A DNA stretch of 64,000 nt from Alphaproteobacteria bacterium (GCA_005883305.1 VBAC01000001.1:434001-498000), one strand, 5' to 3'. Numbered from the stretch's first letter, positions 17,258 through 25,771 are shown. A program made the numbers and translations. Notes: a model not told the origin generated them from the sequence alone.

Positions 17258-17836
17258 ATGTTTCGTGCGCTTTACGACTGGACCTTGCGGCTCGCCGGCC
17301 ATCGCCACGCGATCCGCTACATGGCCTTGATCTCGTTCGCCGAGAGCAGCTTCTTTCCGGTTCCGCCGGACGTGATGGTGGTGCCGATGGTGCTCGCGCG
17401 GCGCGAGCAGGCGTGGACGATCGCGGCCGTCTGCACGGTGTCGTCGGTGCTCGGCGGAATGCTCGGCTATGCGATCGGCTTCTTCCTGTGGGAGCAGGTG
17501 GGGGCGCCGCTCGCCCATCTCTACGGGATGACCGAGGGGATCGAGGGCTTCCGCGCCAAGTTCGACCAATATGGCGCGGCGATCATCCTCTTGAAAGGGC
17601 TGACCCCGATCCCGTTCAAGCTGGTGACCATCGCCAGCGGCTTCGCCCATTTCAACTTCGCCTTGTTCCTGGCCTGCGCGACGATCACGCGCGCCGCGCG
17701 CTTCTTCCTGCTCAGCGGCCTGCTCAGACGCTACGGCGAGCCGATGCAGGCGTTCATCGAGAAAAGGCTGACGCTGGTCGGATGGGCCTTCCTTCTTGTC
17801 CTCGTCGGCGGCTTTGCGCTGGTGGCCTTGCTCTAG
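17258..17836 (+). CDS. YqaA/DedA-family inner-membrane protein
   Basis: A 192-residue membrane protein of the SNARE-associated/DedA superfamily, YqaA branch. Features are SFAESSFFPVPPDVMVVPM near residue 28, a Gly-rich helix GGMLGYAIGFFLWE, and the re-entrant KGLTPIPFKLVTIASG with the conserved proline. Members are thought to move lipids or maintain envelope homeostasis. The start at 17258 lies downstream of the divergent kinase. Confidence 0.88.
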   Translation: MFRALYDWTLRLAGHRHAIRYMALISFAESSFFPVPPDVMVVPMVLARREQAWTIAAVCTVSSVLGGMLGYAIGFFLWEQVGAPLAHLYGMTEGIEGFRAKFDQYGAAIILLKGLTPIPFKLVTIASGFAHFNFALFLACATITRAARFFLLSGLLRRYGEPMQAFIEKRLTLVGWAFLLVLVGGFALVALL

Positions 17837-17964
17837 GAGGGGCCATGACCCCGTCGCGGAGGCCCCCTATATTTACCGATGCCACCTGATTTCGACCGAC
17901 GGCTCGCGCTTTACGTGCCGCTGGGCTAATAAAAGCGGGCTGAACGGCGGCGAGGGGAGCGGGC

Positions 17965-20900
17965 GTGGCGATTGTTTCGACCGAGGGCCCGGGCACGCAC
18001 CTGCTGGTGGTCGGCGCCGGGGGCGGGAGCGCGGCCGCGGGGAAGCGCATTCTCGAGCCGGCGCTCCACTCCGCCGCCGCGCTCTACCGATGGTTCACCA
18101 CCGAAAACAATCGCAATCCCGGGACGTCGCTGGCGAGCGTCGACATTCTCATGTCGCGCCCCGGCCCCACGATTCCTCCGGCCTGGTTCGGAGGACCTGG
18201 AGGCATTGCCGACCTTGAGCCGCCCACCTTCGCCGCTCTGGAAAGGGCTTTGGCCGGCTGGATGGAGCGGGCCAATTCCGACATCCGCAACATCGCGGTC
18301 TTCTATTTCGCCGGCTACGGACTCTACGGTGGCCGCAAGACCGCCTTGCTGCTCGACCAGCCCGACTTCCCGAACGCCCCGCCCGGTCATGAAATTGCGA
18401 GCTTCTACAATATCGTCGATGCGATGACCCACTGCACGGCCCGCAGCCAGCTCTATATCGTGGATCGTTGCCTGCCGCCTTCGCTCGAGGGGATGGAGGC
18501 GCGGAGCTTTTCGAAGCGTTCGCCGGATCTCACTTCGGACCCGCTACGTACCATCCTGGATTCCGAGGCGCCGGGGGAGCGCGCCTATTCACCAGGGTCC
18601 GGCGTTCCCAGCTTCTTGATGCAGTCGTTGCTCGGTGCGCTTGGCGCCCCAACGCCCACCGGCGGGCCATGGACCGCGCGAAGCCTGATGAGTGAGGTCG
18701 TCGAGCGGATGGTCGCGACAACAAGGCCTCTGGGCTTGAAGCCGCATCTTGAACGAGACGATATCGGTGACTTTGAGCTTTACTTCCTGCCCAAACCTCC
18801 ACCGCCGCCGCCATCGCAGGTGAAACCCCAGCGCAAGGCGCGTAAGCCGAAGGCGACGCCCGGAAAGGCGGTCGAGGAGATTTCGACTACAGCCGGCCCC
18901 GAAGCGGTCGTTCGGGATGAAAGGTCGGCCGCCGAGGCGCCGGAGTCCGGGCTGGTCATGCTGGACGGGGGCCCGGCTGCGGACGCGGGAGCCGACGCGG
19001 CGGAACCGGAAGAGCGAGCCGACGCCGATCTCCAGCAAGTGGGCGAGTGGGAGCCACGCCCCGGGGTCGAGGCTGAGAACCAACTGCTCGCCCAGGCCGG
19101 TCACGACCCTATGGCCACTCGCGTCGGTTGGTTGACGGCCCGCCAGCGGGAGTGCCTGGGCCTCTTCGGCCTAATGGGCCTCTCCACCCAAGAAATCGCG
19201 GCGCGGCTCGGGATCGCGCAGGTCACTGTAAACCGGCATCTTCAGGCCGCTGTCGCCACTCTCGCCGTCAGAAGCCGCTCGGAAGCGGCGAAACTCCTCG
19301 AACGCTACGGCGGCTGGGTCGAGCCTCCCGCACAGACCCAGGGCGATAAGCCGAAAGCAGCTTCGATCAGTGCGTCCGCCGCCGAACCCAACACCCATTT
19401 CGTCACCGACGATCCCGAGGTCGAGCGCGACGACCTGAGGCGCGGGCCGCTGGCGATCGCGCTCGGGCGGCGATTGCACCGGATCTGGTGCCGGTCGAAC
19501 GGAATCAAGGTGCCGGGCGACGAGGATGCCGTTGCCGGGGGCGACGAGCGTTCGTCATTCGTGCTTCACCTCGACGCGCCATGGGGCGGCGGCAAGACCA
19601 GCTTCGCCAATTTCCTCGATCGGGTGCTCAATCCCTTTCCGCGCGGCGCGAAACGGGCGGCCGACTTCCTCCATGAGCGGGCGGGGCAGGCCGTCGGAAC
19701 GATCTTTATCGACGACCCGCCGGGCGACGGCAAGGAAGGCGGCACCGCCGCCCGATGGCCGGAGGATTCGCGGCGGCCGTGGATCGTGGTGCCGTTCAAC
19801 GCCTGGCAGGCCGAGCATTGCTCGCCGCCCTGGTGGACCTTCTACCAGGCGATCCGCAAGGGCTGCTTCGCCGCCGTCTGGGCCGAGGGCAGGGGGGCTT
19901 CGCGGCCGGCGCAATCCTCGGCGCCGCCGGCCCCGCTGATCGAGGAGAGAATCTGGTCGTGGGCCGCGCTGTGGCGGCGCGAGCTCTGGTGGCGGCTGCG
20001 CAATCCCAAGATACTCGCCCGTCTCGCGACCTTCGCTCTCGCAGCCATCGCGCTGGTCGTCCTTTGGCGGTTCGATCTCGTCTTTCAGGGCGACAAGGGC
20101 CCGAATTTCAACGCCGGCAATGCGCTCGGCTTCGTTCTTGCCGGGATCGGCGGGATCAGCGGGCTGTGGGGTCTCGGCGCGCTGCTCACCGAATCGGTCG
20201 CGCCCGGCACCGACGATGCCGCCGAGCGGCGCAGCCTCGGCGGCGGCGACCCGTTCGAGCGGTTCCGGCGGCATTTCGTGCGGACGATGGCGGCGGTCCG
20301 GCGGCCGGTGATGGTGGTCGTCGACGATCTCGACCGCTGCCGGCCGGACTTCGTCGTCGACCTCGTGCGCGGCATCCAGACCCTGCTCAGGAGCCCGCGT
20401 GTCGTCTTCGTCATCCTCGGCGACCGCGACTGGATCGAGCGAGCGTTCGAGGCTCATCACGCGGCAATGAGCAAGGTCAATGTCGGACAGGAGCAGGAGT
20501 TCGGCGCGCGCTTCGTCGAGAAGGCGATCCAGATGTCGTTCATCCTGCCGGAAATGCCCGACGCGAGCCAGGACGCCTATGTCCGCCGGGTGCTGATCGG
20601 CCCGGGCGCGGTCGCGGCGGACGCCGCCCCACCTCCGCCCCCCGACATCGCCCAGCAGTTACGCGCGGAGTATCGCGAGACCGTCGCCACCGCCGAAAGC
20701 GCCGAGGAGCGCCAGCTGGCGGAGCAAGCCCTGCGACACAAATATGAGTCAACCATCCAGGCGATCGGCCGGGGTCTGGAGCACGCGTCGAACCAGCTGT
20801 TCGACTATAGTGCGAGCGACTATCGGGTGGCGCCGGACGCCGAGGCTGCCAGCGCCCAAGCCGACAAATTGCTCAGCGAGGAGCGCGCGCTGTCGGCCGC

Positions 20901-21414
20901 GGTCGACGAGAAGATGGGCCAGGCGCTGCTCCACCGGCTCGAGCCGCTGGCGCGCTTCTTCCCGCCCAATCCGCGGCAGATCAAGCGGATCGTCAACGCG
21001 ATTACGATGTACACCGCCGTCGCCTATTTGCAGATGGAGATGGACGAGAGCGACGAGCGCGGCATCGAGCTGGCGATCTGGGTGATCGTCATGACCGAAT
21101 GGCCGAAGACGTGGCGGGTGCTGGCGAGCTGCCCTCGGATCGCCGACGTCCTTGCCGAAGCCGACCCCAAGGCGGCGCTCGACAGGATCGACGAGAGCGA
21201 GCTGCCGGGGTCGCGGGAGGCGACCCTCAAGGAGGTGAACCGAATCCGCGCCGACCCCGATCTGCTGGCGCTGATCACCGCGGTGGACGAGGGCCGTCCG
21301 CGCCTGCGCACCAGCTCGGTCGAGGCATTCGTCCGGCTGACACCGCTCTACAGCCGCAAGCAACGGCTGGAGGAAGCAGGAGATGCGAAAGGGACAGGCC
21401 GCGCAGAATTGTGA
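17965..21414 (+). CDS. Caspase-like/LuxR-HTH/KAP P-loop NTPase fusion protein
   Basis: A 1149-residue multidomain protein starting at a GTG behind GAGGGGAGC. Residues 1-270 look like a caspase-fold domain: strand VFYFAGYG (112-119), where Tyr118 replaces the usual His, and LYIVDRC (163-169), with Cys169 where a catalytic Cys would lie. Residues about 275-385 are a low-complexity Pro/Ala/Glu linker. Residues 390-445 form a LuxR/GerE helix-turn-helix (LTARQRECLGLF, STQEIAARLGIAQVTVNRHL). From 480 on there is a KAP NTPase: Walker A APWGGGKTS near 540, two hydrophobic segments near 686-705 and 719-741, Walker B VMVVVDDLDRC (783-792), and PNPRQIKRIVNAI near 1010. KAP proteins are membrane-anchored NTPases, many linked to phage defence. 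A single-gene sensor-effector is plausible but unproven. Confidence 0.8.
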   Translation: MAIVSTEGPGTHLLVVGAGGGSAAAGKRILEPALHSAAALYRWFTTENNRNPGTSLASVDILMSRPGPTIPPAWFGGPGGIADLEPPTFAALERALAGWMERANSDIRNIAVFYFAGYGLYGGRKTALLLDQPDFPNAPPGHEIASFYNIVDAMTHCTARSQLYIVDRCLPPSLEGMEARSFSKRSPDLTSDPLRTILDSEAPGERAYSPGSGVPSFLMQSLLGALGAPTPTGGPWTARSLMSEVVERMVATTRPLGLKPHLERDDIGDFELYFLPKPPPPPPSQVKPQRKARKPKATPGKAVEEISTTAGPEAVVRDERSAAEAPESGLVMLDGGPAADAGADAAEPEERADADLQQVGEWEPRPGVEAENQLLAQAGHDPMATRVGWLTARQRECLGLFGLMGLSTQEIAARLGIAQVTVNRHLQAAVATLAVRSRSEAAKLLERYGGWVEPPAQTQGDKPKAASISASAAEPNTHFVTDDPEVERDDLRRGPLAIALGRRLHRIWCRSNGIKVPGDEDAVAGGDERSSFVLHLDAPWGGGKTSFANFLDRVLNPFPRGAKRAADFLHERAGQAVGTIFIDDPPGDGKEGGTAARWPEDSRRPWIVVPFNAWQAEHCSPPWWTFYQAIRKGCFAAVWAEGRGASRPAQSSAPPAPLIEERIWSWAALWRRELWWRLRNPKILARLATFALAAIALVVLWRFDLVFQGDKGPNFNAGNALGFVLAGIGGISGLWGLGALLTESVAPGTDDAAERRSLGGGDPFERFRRHFVRTMAAVRRPVMVVVDDLDRCRPDFVVDLVRGIQTLLRSPRVVFVILGDRDWIERAFEAHHAAMSKVNVGQEQEFGARFVEKAIQMSFILPEMPDASQDAYVRRVLIGPGAVAADAAPPPPPDIAQQLRAEYRETVATAESAEERQLAEQALRHKYESTIQAIGRGLEHASNQLFDYSASDYRVAPDAEAASAQADKLLSEERALSAAVDEKMGQALLHRLEPLARFFPPNPRQIKRIVNAITMYTAVAYLQMEMDESDERGIELAIWVIVMTEWPKTWRVLASCPRIADVLAEADPKAALDRIDESELPGSREATLKEVNRIRADPDLLALITAVDEGRPRLRTSSVEAFVRLTPLYSRKQRLEEAGDAKGTGRAEL

Positions 21415-21572
21415 CCAATGGGTGGTCTGAGCCTGGACAGTTCCCGGCGGACCGCATCCGCGAAAATCGGGCAAGCGGGCCGATAGCCGTCTGACAAAAC
21501 TCTCGGATTCTCCCGGCCCTCCGGGTAGGTCCCGATGGACCCGGCGCGGCGAAGGTGGGCGTCTGCGCGGCC

Positions 21573-22262
21573 ATGAGCCTCGTGCCCGAAGCAATCACCA
21601 AATTGCCGGTCGATGCGGACCTGCTGCCGATCCTGTTCGACTATTCGGCGAGCTTCGTCTGGGCGCTTTCGGGGGCGCTGATCGCGGCGCGGCGGGGGTT
21701 CGTGGGGATCGGAATCCTGACCGTCGCCATCGCCTCGTCGATCGGCGGCGGGCTGCTTCGCGACGTGCTCCTGCTCCAGCCGCCGGTCGCGGTGCGAAAC
21801 CCGGTCTATCTCGAGCTGGCGCTGGTCGCGTCCCTGCTGGTGGCGCTCGCCGGGCGGATCGTCGACCGCTCGCGGGTGGTCGGGCCGGCGACCTACCTCA
21901 CCGACGCGCTCGGCGCGGGCGCCTATGCGGTGGTCGGGGCGAACCTCGCCATCGCCGCCGGCCTGCCGCAGGCCGGGGTGATCTTCGTCAGCGTTCTCAA
22001 CGCGGTCGGCGGCGGGCTTCTTCGCGACGTGCTGATGCGGCGCGTGCCGGACCTGTTCAAGCCGGGAATCCCCTTGGGCGGCGCGGCCTTCGTCGGCGCG
22101 ATCTTCTTCTCGCTTCTCGCCATCCAGCTCCGCCTGCCGCAGACGCTCGCCGCGTTCATCACCGTCGGCAGCGTCTTCGTGATGGCCGGGGCGATGCTGC
22201 AGATGGGCGTCCGCTCGCGGCCGCTGGAATCCTTCCGGGAATATTGGGAGGGGCGGGAATAG
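21573..22262 (+). CDS. TRIC-type (UPF0126) cation channel protein
   Basis: A 229-residue protein with seven hydrophobic helices in two related halves. Each half carries GGGLLRDVL (residues about 58 and 144), the mark of the UPF0126/TRIC family of trimeric intracellular cation channels. Residues FVWALSGALIAARRGFVGIG open the first half. An alternative ATG at 21555 would add six residues. The palindromic repeats begin about 30 bp after its stop. Confidence 0.88.
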   Translation: MSLVPEAITKLPVDADLLPILFDYSASFVWALSGALIAARRGFVGIGILTVAIASSIGGGLLRDVLLLQPPVAVRNPVYLELALVASLLVALAGRIVDRSRVVGPATYLTDALGAGAYAVVGANLAIAAGLPQAGVIFVSVLNAVGGGLLRDVLMRRVPDLFKPGIPLGGAAFVGAIFFSLLAIQLRLPQTLAAFITVGSVFVMAGAMLQMGVRSRPLESFREYWEGRE

Positions 22263-22289
22263 GGGGGCGCTCTGGCGAAGCATCGCGCC

Positions 22290-22372
22290 GTCATTGCGAG
22301 CGAAGCGAAGCAATCCAGTTCGGCCTCGGAGGCTCGCTGGATTGCTTCGTCGCTGCGCTCCTCGCAATGACG
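22290..22372. repeat. Palindromic repeat, TCATTGCGAG family, copy 1
   Basis: An inverted repeat of about 83 bp. The left arm is TCATTGCGAGCGAAGCGAAG and the right arm is its near-perfect reverse complement ending CTCGCAATGA, around a central CAATCCAG/CTGGATTG pair. Transcribed, it would fold into one long hairpin. Three more copies or half-copies follow within 700 bp. Confidence 0.85.
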
Positions 22373-22383
22373 GAGGAGGGTTC

Positions 22384-22467
22384 GTCATTGCGAGCGGAAG
22401 CGAAGTAATCCAGTGCTGCGGCGGAGGCCCGCTGGATTGCTTCGTCGCTACGCTCCTCGCAATGACG
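22384..22467. repeat. Palindromic repeat, TCATTGCGAG family, copy 2
   Basis: The same element as copy 1, separated from it by only about 11 bp and in the same orientation. The loop differs (GTGCTGCGGCGGAGGCCC). Confidence 0.85.
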
Positions 22468-22528
22468 GAAAGGGGATTGCCTCCTTGTCGTCGTTGCGGG
22501 GGAAAGCGGAGCGCGCCAGATCGAATCG

Positions 22529-22816
22529 ATGAAGCAGCCTGCGGTCTACATCATTGTCAGCCGGCGCAATGGCACGCTCTACACGGGAGTCACCTCCGAT
22601 CTCGTCCGGCGCATCTGGCAGCACAGGGAAGGCAAGATCGGGTTCGCCGGAAAATATGACTGCAAGCTTCTCGCCTGGTACGAGATCCACGAGGACATGA
22701 CGGCGGCGATCCTGCGCGAGAAGCAGATCAAGGCCGGGTCGCGCAAAAAGAAGCTCGCTCTGATCGAGGCCATGAATCCGGCTTGGGCGGACCTCTATGA
22801 GTCGATCATCCATTAG
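22529..22816 (+). CDS. GIY-YIG family nuclease-like protein
   Basis: A 95-residue single-domain protein of the UPF0213/YhbQ type. Motifs are VYIIV...YTGV (the GIY-YIG pair, residues 6-19), Arg in LVRRIWQHREG, and the C-terminal IKAGSRKKKLALIEAMN. It is small and lacks any second domain. Palindromic repeats of one family lie on both sides, about 60 bp upstream and downstream. Such small GIY-YIG proteins may act on branched DNA or be mobile in origin; activity is inferred only. Confidence 0.88.
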   Translation: MKQPAVYIIVSRRNGTLYTGVTSDLVRRIWQHREGKIGFAGKYDCKLLAWYEIHEDMTAAILREKQIKAGSRKKKLALIEAMNPAWADLYESIIH

Positions 22817-22872
22817 TCCGTCAGGCGCGCCATTGCGGGCCTGGTGAACCATCCGCGAGGTCTCGGAGGCCC

Positions 22873-22910
22873 CTGGATTGCTTCGTCGCGACGCTCCTCG
22901 CAATGACGGG
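22873..22910. repeat. Half copy of the TCATTGCGAG palindromic repeat
   Basis: Only the right arm (CTGGATTGCTTCGTCGC then CTCCTCGCAATGACG) is present, just downstream of the GIY-YIG gene. The next full copy starts 5 bp later. Confidence 0.75.
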
Positions 22911-22915
22911 TTTTT

Positions 22916-22999
22916 CGTCATTGCGAGCGTAGCGAAGCAATCCAGTGCTGCGGCCGAGGCCTGCTGGATTGCCGCGTCGCTTCGCTCCTCGCAATGACG
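22916..22999. repeat. Palindromic repeat, TCATTGCGAG family, copy 3
   Basis: A full element of about 84 bp with both arms and a GTGCTGCGGCCGAGGCCTG loop. The stretch from the GIY-YIG stop to the next gene at 23152 contains this, the half copy and no reading frame I can support. Confidence 0.85.
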
Positions 23000-23151
23000 G
23001 CTTTGGCTTAGTCACGCCTCGTCCTTGCGACCTCCTGTTCGTGATTGCCGGGGGCTCGCAATGACGGGCCTGCACGTGCCTCCGTTCCCCCGTGCATCGC
23101 CCGGCCCGGGCGCCTATATCCCCTTCTCTTCCTCCCCTTTCGGATGCCGCC

Positions 23152-23847
23152 ATGACCAGGCCCATGAAGATCGACTTCGTCTCCGACGTTTCCTGCCCGT
23201 GGTGCATCATCGGCCTCAGGGGGCTCGAGGAGGCGCTGGCGCGGCTCGGGGATCTGGTCGCGGCGGAGATTCGTTTCCAGCCGTTCGAGCTCAATCCGCA
23301 GATGCCGGCCGAAGGGCAGGACCTCGCCGAGCATGTCGCGCAGAAATACGGATCGACGCGCGAGCAATATTTCGAGCGGCGCGAGACGATCCGCGAGCGC
23401 GCCGCCGCGCTCGGCTTCACGATCGCCGCGGGCTCGGCCGCGGGGCGGGTGTGGAACACGTTCGACGCCCACCGGCTGCTCCACTGGGCGGGAATCGAGG
23501 GGCGCCAGCGCGGCCTCAAGCTCGCCCTGTTCGAGGCCTATTTCACGCAGGGGCGCAATCCGGGCGACCATGAGGTGCTGCGGCAAGCGGCGGCGAAGGC
23601 CGGGCTCGATTCCGACGCGGCCGGCGAAGTGCTGTCGTCCGGCCTTTATGCCGAGGAGGTCCGCGCCGCCGAGCGCCACTGGCAGGCGCAGGGCATTTCG
23701 GGCGTGCCGGCAATCATCATCGACGACCGCTATCTGATATCGGGCGGGCAGCCGGCGGAGGCCTTCGAAAGCGCGCTGCGCCGGATCGCCGCCGAGGCGC
23801 CAGCTGGAGCCGGAGCGCGGACGCGCGAGGAGACGCCGCAGCATTGA
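23152..23847 (+). CDS. DsbA-family (FrnE-like) oxidoreductase
   Basis: A 231-residue cytoplasmic thioredoxin-fold protein. The active site SDVSCPWCIIG is near residue 14, the alpha-helical insertion spans about 60-150 (FDAHRLLHWA), and the cis-Pro segment GISGVPAIIIDDRYLISGGQ is near 185. This matches the 2-hydroxychromene-2-carboxylate isomerase/FrnE branch. I chose the ATG at 23152, where the family start begins. It lies between two repeat clusters. Confidence 0.9.
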   Translation: MTRPMKIDFVSDVSCPWCIIGLRGLEEALARLGDLVAAEIRFQPFELNPQMPAEGQDLAEHVAQKYGSTREQYFERRETIRERAAALGFTIAAGSAAGRVWNTFDAHRLLHWAGIEGRQRGLKLALFEAYFTQGRNPGDHEVLRQAAAKAGLDSDAAGEVLSSGLYAEEVRAAERHWQAQGISGVPAIIIDDRYLISGGQPAEAFESALRRIAAEAPAGAGARTREETPQH

Positions 23848-23858
23848 GCAGGGTCATC

Positions 23859-23988
23859 CCTCTCCCATGGGGAGAGGGTAGGGTGAGGGGTTACTGAGCT
23901 CGAGGATCGCTTCGGACGCCGTAGCCCCTCACCCAACTTCGCCTAGGCTCCTTCGTCGCCAAGGCTACGTATCCCTCTCCCATGGGAG
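23859..23988. repeat. CTCTCCC/GAGAGGG inverted repeat, copy 1
   Basis: Two outward hairpins, each CCTCTCCCATGGG(G)AGAGG, flank a variable centre containing GGTGAGGGG and CCCCTCACCC. This is the first of several copies in the window; others lie near 39.6, 46.4, 49.3, 54.0 and 61.7 kb. Confidence 0.75.
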
Positions 23989-24061
23989 AGGGGTGCAGAA
24001 TTCATTTCGAGGGTCGTCGAAATGAGGCTTGACGCCGGCGCATTCTCGAGTCATTTCGAGA

Positions 24062-24421
24062 ATGATGGAAACGACCGCTGCATCCACCGTCCAAGCGCTC
24101 GCCGCCCTGGCCCAGGAGCATCGGCTCGCTTTGTTCCGATTGCTCGTCCAGGCCGGGCCCGAGGGGATGGCGGCGGGGGCGATCGCCGCGGCGCTCGGGG
24201 TGCCGAACTCGTCGCTCTCCTTCCATCTCGCCCAGCTGAGCCGGGCCGGGCTGGTCAGGCAGGAGCGGCGGCACCGGTCGATCCTCTATTCGGCCGATTA
24301 TGGAGCGATGAACGCGCTGGTCGGCTACCTCATGGAAAATTGCTGCGGCGGGCAGGAATGCGCCCCCGCCGCCGTCTGCGGCGAGGCCGCGCCCGTTCAA
24401 GCGAAAAGGAAATCCGCATGA
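24062..24421 (+). CDS. arsR: ArsR-family transcriptional regulator
   Basis: A 119-residue winged-helix repressor. The helix-turn-helix is GVPNSSLSFHLAQLSRAGLV (residues about 48-67) and the wing follows in RQERRHRSILYSADY. The C-terminus has NCCGGQECAPAAVC, a Cys cluster suited to binding As(III) or Sb(III) as in C-terminal-type ArsR proteins. Two adjacent ATGs (24062, 24065) are possible starts. The stop overlaps the arsI start by 4 bp. It should repress its own operon and release on arsenic binding. Confidence 0.88.
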   Translation: MMETTAASTVQALAALAQEHRLALFRLLVQAGPEGMAAGAIAAALGVPNSSLSFHLAQLSRAGLVRQERRHRSILYSADYGAMNALVGYLMENCCGGQECAPAAVCGEAAPVQAKRKSA

Positions 24422-24894
24422 AGCGCCTGCACGTCCATGTCGGAGTGAGCGACCTCGATCGGTCGATCGCCTTCTACTCCACGCTGTTCGGCGCCGCGCC
24501 GAGCGTGGCCAAGGCCGACTACGCCAAGTGGATGCTCGACGATCCGCGGGTCAATTTCGCCATTTCGAGCGGCGCCCACGCCAGGAACGGGATCGAGCAT
24601 CTCGGCATCCAGGCCGAGGATCCGGTCGAGCTGGCCGAGGTCTATGGGCGGCTGGGCGAAGCCGGGCGGCCGGTGATCGAGGAGGGGGCGACGACCTGCT
24701 GCTACGCCAAATCGGAGAAGAGCTGGGTCAGCGATCCCGACGGCGTGGTCTGGGAGGCGTTCCACACGACCGGCGAGGCGACGATCTACGGCGACGCGCC
24801 TGAGCTTGGGGCGCTTTCCGAGAACGCGGCGGACGGCGCGTGCTGCGCTCCGCAGATCCCCGCGGCCGAGGCGAAGCCGGGCTGCCGCGGCTGA
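24418..24894 (+). CDS. arsI: ArsI/CadI-type vicinal oxygen chelate protein (organoarsenical C-As lyase-like)
   Basis: A 158-residue VOC-fold protein. It starts MKRLHVHVGVSDLDRSIAFY and carries the As(III)-binding pair TTCCYAK near residue 92. Metal ligands are expected from His at the N-terminus, His in GIEHLGIQ and Glu in VVWEAFHTTGE. The extra Cys residues in the tail (GACCAPQIPA) also fit metal binding. ArsI cleaves the carbon-arsenic bond of trivalent methylated or aromatic arsenicals. It is translationally coupled to arsR before it and to the aquaporin gene after it. Confidence 0.85.
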   Translation: MKRLHVHVGVSDLDRSIAFYSTLFGAAPSVAKADYAKWMLDDPRVNFAISSGAHARNGIEHLGIQAEDPVELAEVYGRLGEAGRPVIEEGATTCCYAKSEKSWVSDPDGVVWEAFHTTGEATIYGDAPELGALSENAADGACCAPQIPAAEAKPGCRG

Positions 24895-25598
24895 TGGGCG
24901 AGCGGCCGGGCCTGAGGCGGCGGCTCGCGGCCGAGGGGATCGGGGCCTTCTTCCTGTTCGCCACGGTGATCGGATCGGGGATCATGGCCGAGCATCTTTC
25001 GGGCGGGAACGACGCCGTCGCCCTGCTCGGCAACACGATCGCCACCGGGGCGATATTGTTCGTGCTGATCGCCATGCTCGCCCCGATTTCCGGAGCGCAC
25101 ATGAACCCGGCGGTGAGCCTGGTCGCCGCGTGGCGGGGCGAGCTCGGCTGGGGCGAGGCGGGGGCCTATGCGCTCGCCCAGCTCGGCTGCGGCATATTGG
25201 GTGCGTGGGCGGCGCATTTGATGTTCGATTTGCCGGCGCTCCAGCTTTCGGTGAAGGCGCGGACCGGGCTGGGGCAGTGGGCGGGCGAGGCGATCGCCAC
25301 CTTCGGCCTGATCCTGACGATCCTCGGCACGGGCCGCCACAGGCCCGATTGGGTGGCGCCGAGCGTCGCTCTCTACATCACCGCCGCTTACTGGTTCACC
25401 TCCTCGACCAGCTTCGCCAATCCGGCGATCACCGTGGCGCGGAGCCTTTCCGACAGCTTCGCCGGGATCGCGCCGGCCAATGTGCCGGCCTTCGTCGCCG
25501 CGCAGCTGATCGGGGCGGCGGCCGGGGCGGTGGTGGGGCGGGGGTTGTTCGATGAGCCGGGAAGGGTGGCGAGCGGGGCCGGGGGCGGGAGGCGTTAG
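24894..25598 (+). CDS. aqpS: MIP/aquaporin-family channel (AqpS-like)
   Basis: A 234-residue major intrinsic protein with six membrane helices and two pore loops, GAHMNPAVSL near residue 65 and SFANPAITVARSL near residue 180. Its ATG overlaps the arsI stop (TGATG). Aquaglyceroporins in ars operons let arsenite leave down its gradient, replacing an ArsB or Acr3 pump; that role is inferred from position. Neither arsC nor arsB is in the window. Confidence 0.87.
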   Translation: MGERPGLRRRLAAEGIGAFFLFATVIGSGIMAEHLSGGNDAVALLGNTIATGAILFVLIAMLAPISGAHMNPAVSLVAAWRGELGWGEAGAYALAQLGCGILGAWAAHLMFDLPALQLSVKARTGLGQWAGEAIATFGLILTILGTGRHRPDWVAPSVALYITAAYWFTSSTSFANPAITVARSLSDSFAGIAPANVPAFVAAQLIGAAAGAVVGRGLFDEPGRVASGAGGGRR

Positions 25599-25623
25599 GG
25601 TACAGCGACGTTCAATTTTCATC

Positions 25624-25710
25624 GTCATTCCCGCGAAAGCGGGAATCCAGCTTTCTTCAACCGCTTACGAGAAGAAAGAAGCTGGACCCCCGCTTTCGCG
25701 GGGGTGACGG
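25624..25710. repeat. CCCGCGAAAGCGGG palindromic repeat, copy 1
   Basis: An inverted element with ATTCCCGCGAAAGCGGGAAT at the left and CCCCCGCTTTCGCGGGGGTG at the right, with AGCT-type inner arms and a TTCAACCGCTTACG loop. It immediately follows the aquaporin gene and could act as a transcription end. Related elements lie near 34.3, 50.2 and 51.6 kb. Confidence 0.82.
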
Positions 25711-25771
25711 GTGAGAGAATGTCCTGAGCTGAACAAGACTTGCGCCGAATGGCGACGCGCTCAAGATCCCG

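Noticed and set aside
22290-22999. Possible CRISPR array because of repeated near-identical units
   Set aside because: The units are long inverted repeats with no regular short repeat-spacer pattern, and no cas genes are present.
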